From DATFYM01 sp035315065 (GTDB lineage Bacteria; Acidobacteriota; Terriglobia; UBA7540), in assembly GCA_035315065.1 (NCBI GenBank), contig DATFYM010000213.1:1-52442 (forward strand): a stretch of DNA of 52,442 bases. Direction: 5' to 3'. Position 1 is the stretch's first letter. Every line of letters begins with the position of its first letter. Position numbers and translations under genes: made by a program. The notes below the pieces were generated by a model. It ran no database searches. It saw only the letters and a program-made list of their open reading frames with translations, and was not told the origin of the DNA. Positions 51,854 through 52,442 of this stretch are shown piece after piece.

Positions 51854-52442
51854 GTGTGCCTTTACTCTGATGACGAACCGCACTCGCAGAAGGATTCCTT
51901 CCGAGAGTCGGGCAGCATCGAAACGGATGATGCTTGGGTACGAATTGCAGACAAGGTTTCCGAGGAAGAGGAGCGCCTGGCAGTGCAAGTGAGACCGATG
52001 GTGGTTGAAGGCGTAGGCGGGCAAAGCATCATGCGCCGCGTCTGTGGAGGTTCTTGCCCGCTTTCCTTTGCCCAGGAGAGGCTGTGGTTTCTCGACCAAC
52101 TGGAACCCCAGAGCCCAGTTTACCACATCGCGGAGGCGGTCGAGTGGAAGGGCCCCCTGGACCGCAATGCCTTGGAGAAGGCTCTCGACGCGTTGGTCGT
52201 CCGCCATGAATCCCTGCGCACCGTCTTCCGTAGCGTCGAGGGAATTCCCGTGCAGGTGGTCGCTCCGGCTCGGGCGGTCCCTTTCGAGATCATCGATTTG
52301 CGTGGCCACTCGTCTGATGAAGAAGAGGTGCGGCGGCGACTGAAGGAAAGATCGCGGCAACCGTTCGACCTGAGCCGGGACCTGATGCTGCGTGCTACTC
52401 TGCTCCAAGTGGGTGAAGATGAGTATTGGCTGCTGCTGGTCA
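51854..52442 (+). CDS. Non-ribosomal peptide synthetase, N-terminal condensation domain (partial)
   Basis: The frame is open to the window end. It has a condensation-domain start: CPLSFAQERLWFLDQLEPQS, PVYHIAEAVEWKGPLDRNAL, ALDALVVRHESLRTVFRSVE, then QPFDLSRDLMLRATLLQVGE. The HHxxxDG catalytic motif would lie beyond the end. Condensation domains join amino-acyl units on carrier proteins; placed first, it may be a starter or LCL domain. The start is uncertain: GTG 51854, ATG 51998 and ATG 52031 are all in frame, and none has a good Shine-Dalgarno. The charged segment before the domain (WVRIADKVSEEEERLAVQVR) reads like protein, which favours an early start. Confidence 0.88.
   Translation, partial: MCLYSDDEPHSQKDSFRESGSIETDDAWVRIADKVSEEEERLAVQVRPMVVEGVGGQSIMRRVCGGSCPLSFAQERLWFLDQLEPQSPVYHIAEAVEWKGPLDRNALEKALDALVVRHESLRTVFRSVEGIPVQVVAPARAVPFEIIDLRGHSSDEEEVRRRLKERSRQPFDLSRDLMLRATLLQVGEDEYWLLLV

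Overview
The window looks like a contig from an uncultured bacterium, most plausibly Acidobacteriota. This is an inference from gene content and style, since there is no rRNA to test it. Supporting signs are the GC-rich coding sequence, a PEP-CTERM surface protein, a large cellulose-synthase-like GT2, a Tat-exported GH95-type glycosidase, a DUF4380 protein, a FadN-type beta-oxidation set, and intergenic spaces packed with degenerate short repeats and hairpins.

Layout. 1-2.3 kb: the C-terminal part of a sigma-54 activator, an orphan LuxR-type HTH protein and a truncated sigma-factor-like protein. 2.6-8.1 kb: a papain/C39-like protein followed by a small protein that resembles its C-terminal domain, then a 966-residue PEP-CTERM protein bracketed by two 75-bp repeats. 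8.3-17.2 kb: an accessory zone. It holds a DUF433/DUF5615 toxin-antitoxin (TA) pair between two related repeats, a giant zinc-ribbon/SF1-helicase/DUF559 nuclease gene broken by one in-frame TAA, a HigB/HigA pair whose antitoxin is frameshifted and which sits between two decayed ribbon-helix-helix antitoxin copies, a 152-bp MITE-like element with a clean 5-bp target duplication, and a DUF559 gene framed by inverted GC-rich repeats. 18.2-27.2 kb: a GH95-like enzyme, the GT2, mreB-mreC and a PpiD/SurA-type chaperone. 27.6-39.8 kb: a fadN-fadA-fadE fatty-acid degradation set, all on the plus strand, with about 5 kb of accessory genes between fadN and fadA (VapBC-type, lone HicB, HicBA, esterase, nucleotidyltransferase pair, DUF1326, PNPOx-like). 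40.0-47.2 kb, minus strand: a sugar-use cluster (DUF4380, xylulokinase, two unknown small proteins, Gfo/Idh/MocA dehydrogenase, sugar-phosphate isomerase) and a LOG-family protein. 47.5-50.5 kb: cysT-cysW-cysA sulfate transporter. 50.5-52.4 kb: the stub of a Gfo/Idh/MocA gene, a hexapeptide acetyltransferase and the first condensation domain of an NRPS that runs off the window.

How it fits together. Core functions (cell shape, envelope folding, beta-oxidation, sulfate import, sugar use) alternate with accessory patches rich in TA modules, nuclease genes and non-autonomous repeats. Two TA operons share the same promoter geometry, a near-consensus -35/-10 with the start codon 8 nt after the -10, which predicts leaderless mRNAs. 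The best candidates for something undescribed are the C39-like protein with its tandem paralogous domain, the interrupted helicase-nuclease, the unknown gene pair at 43.1-43.7 kb, and the repeat families around the TA and nuclease genes.
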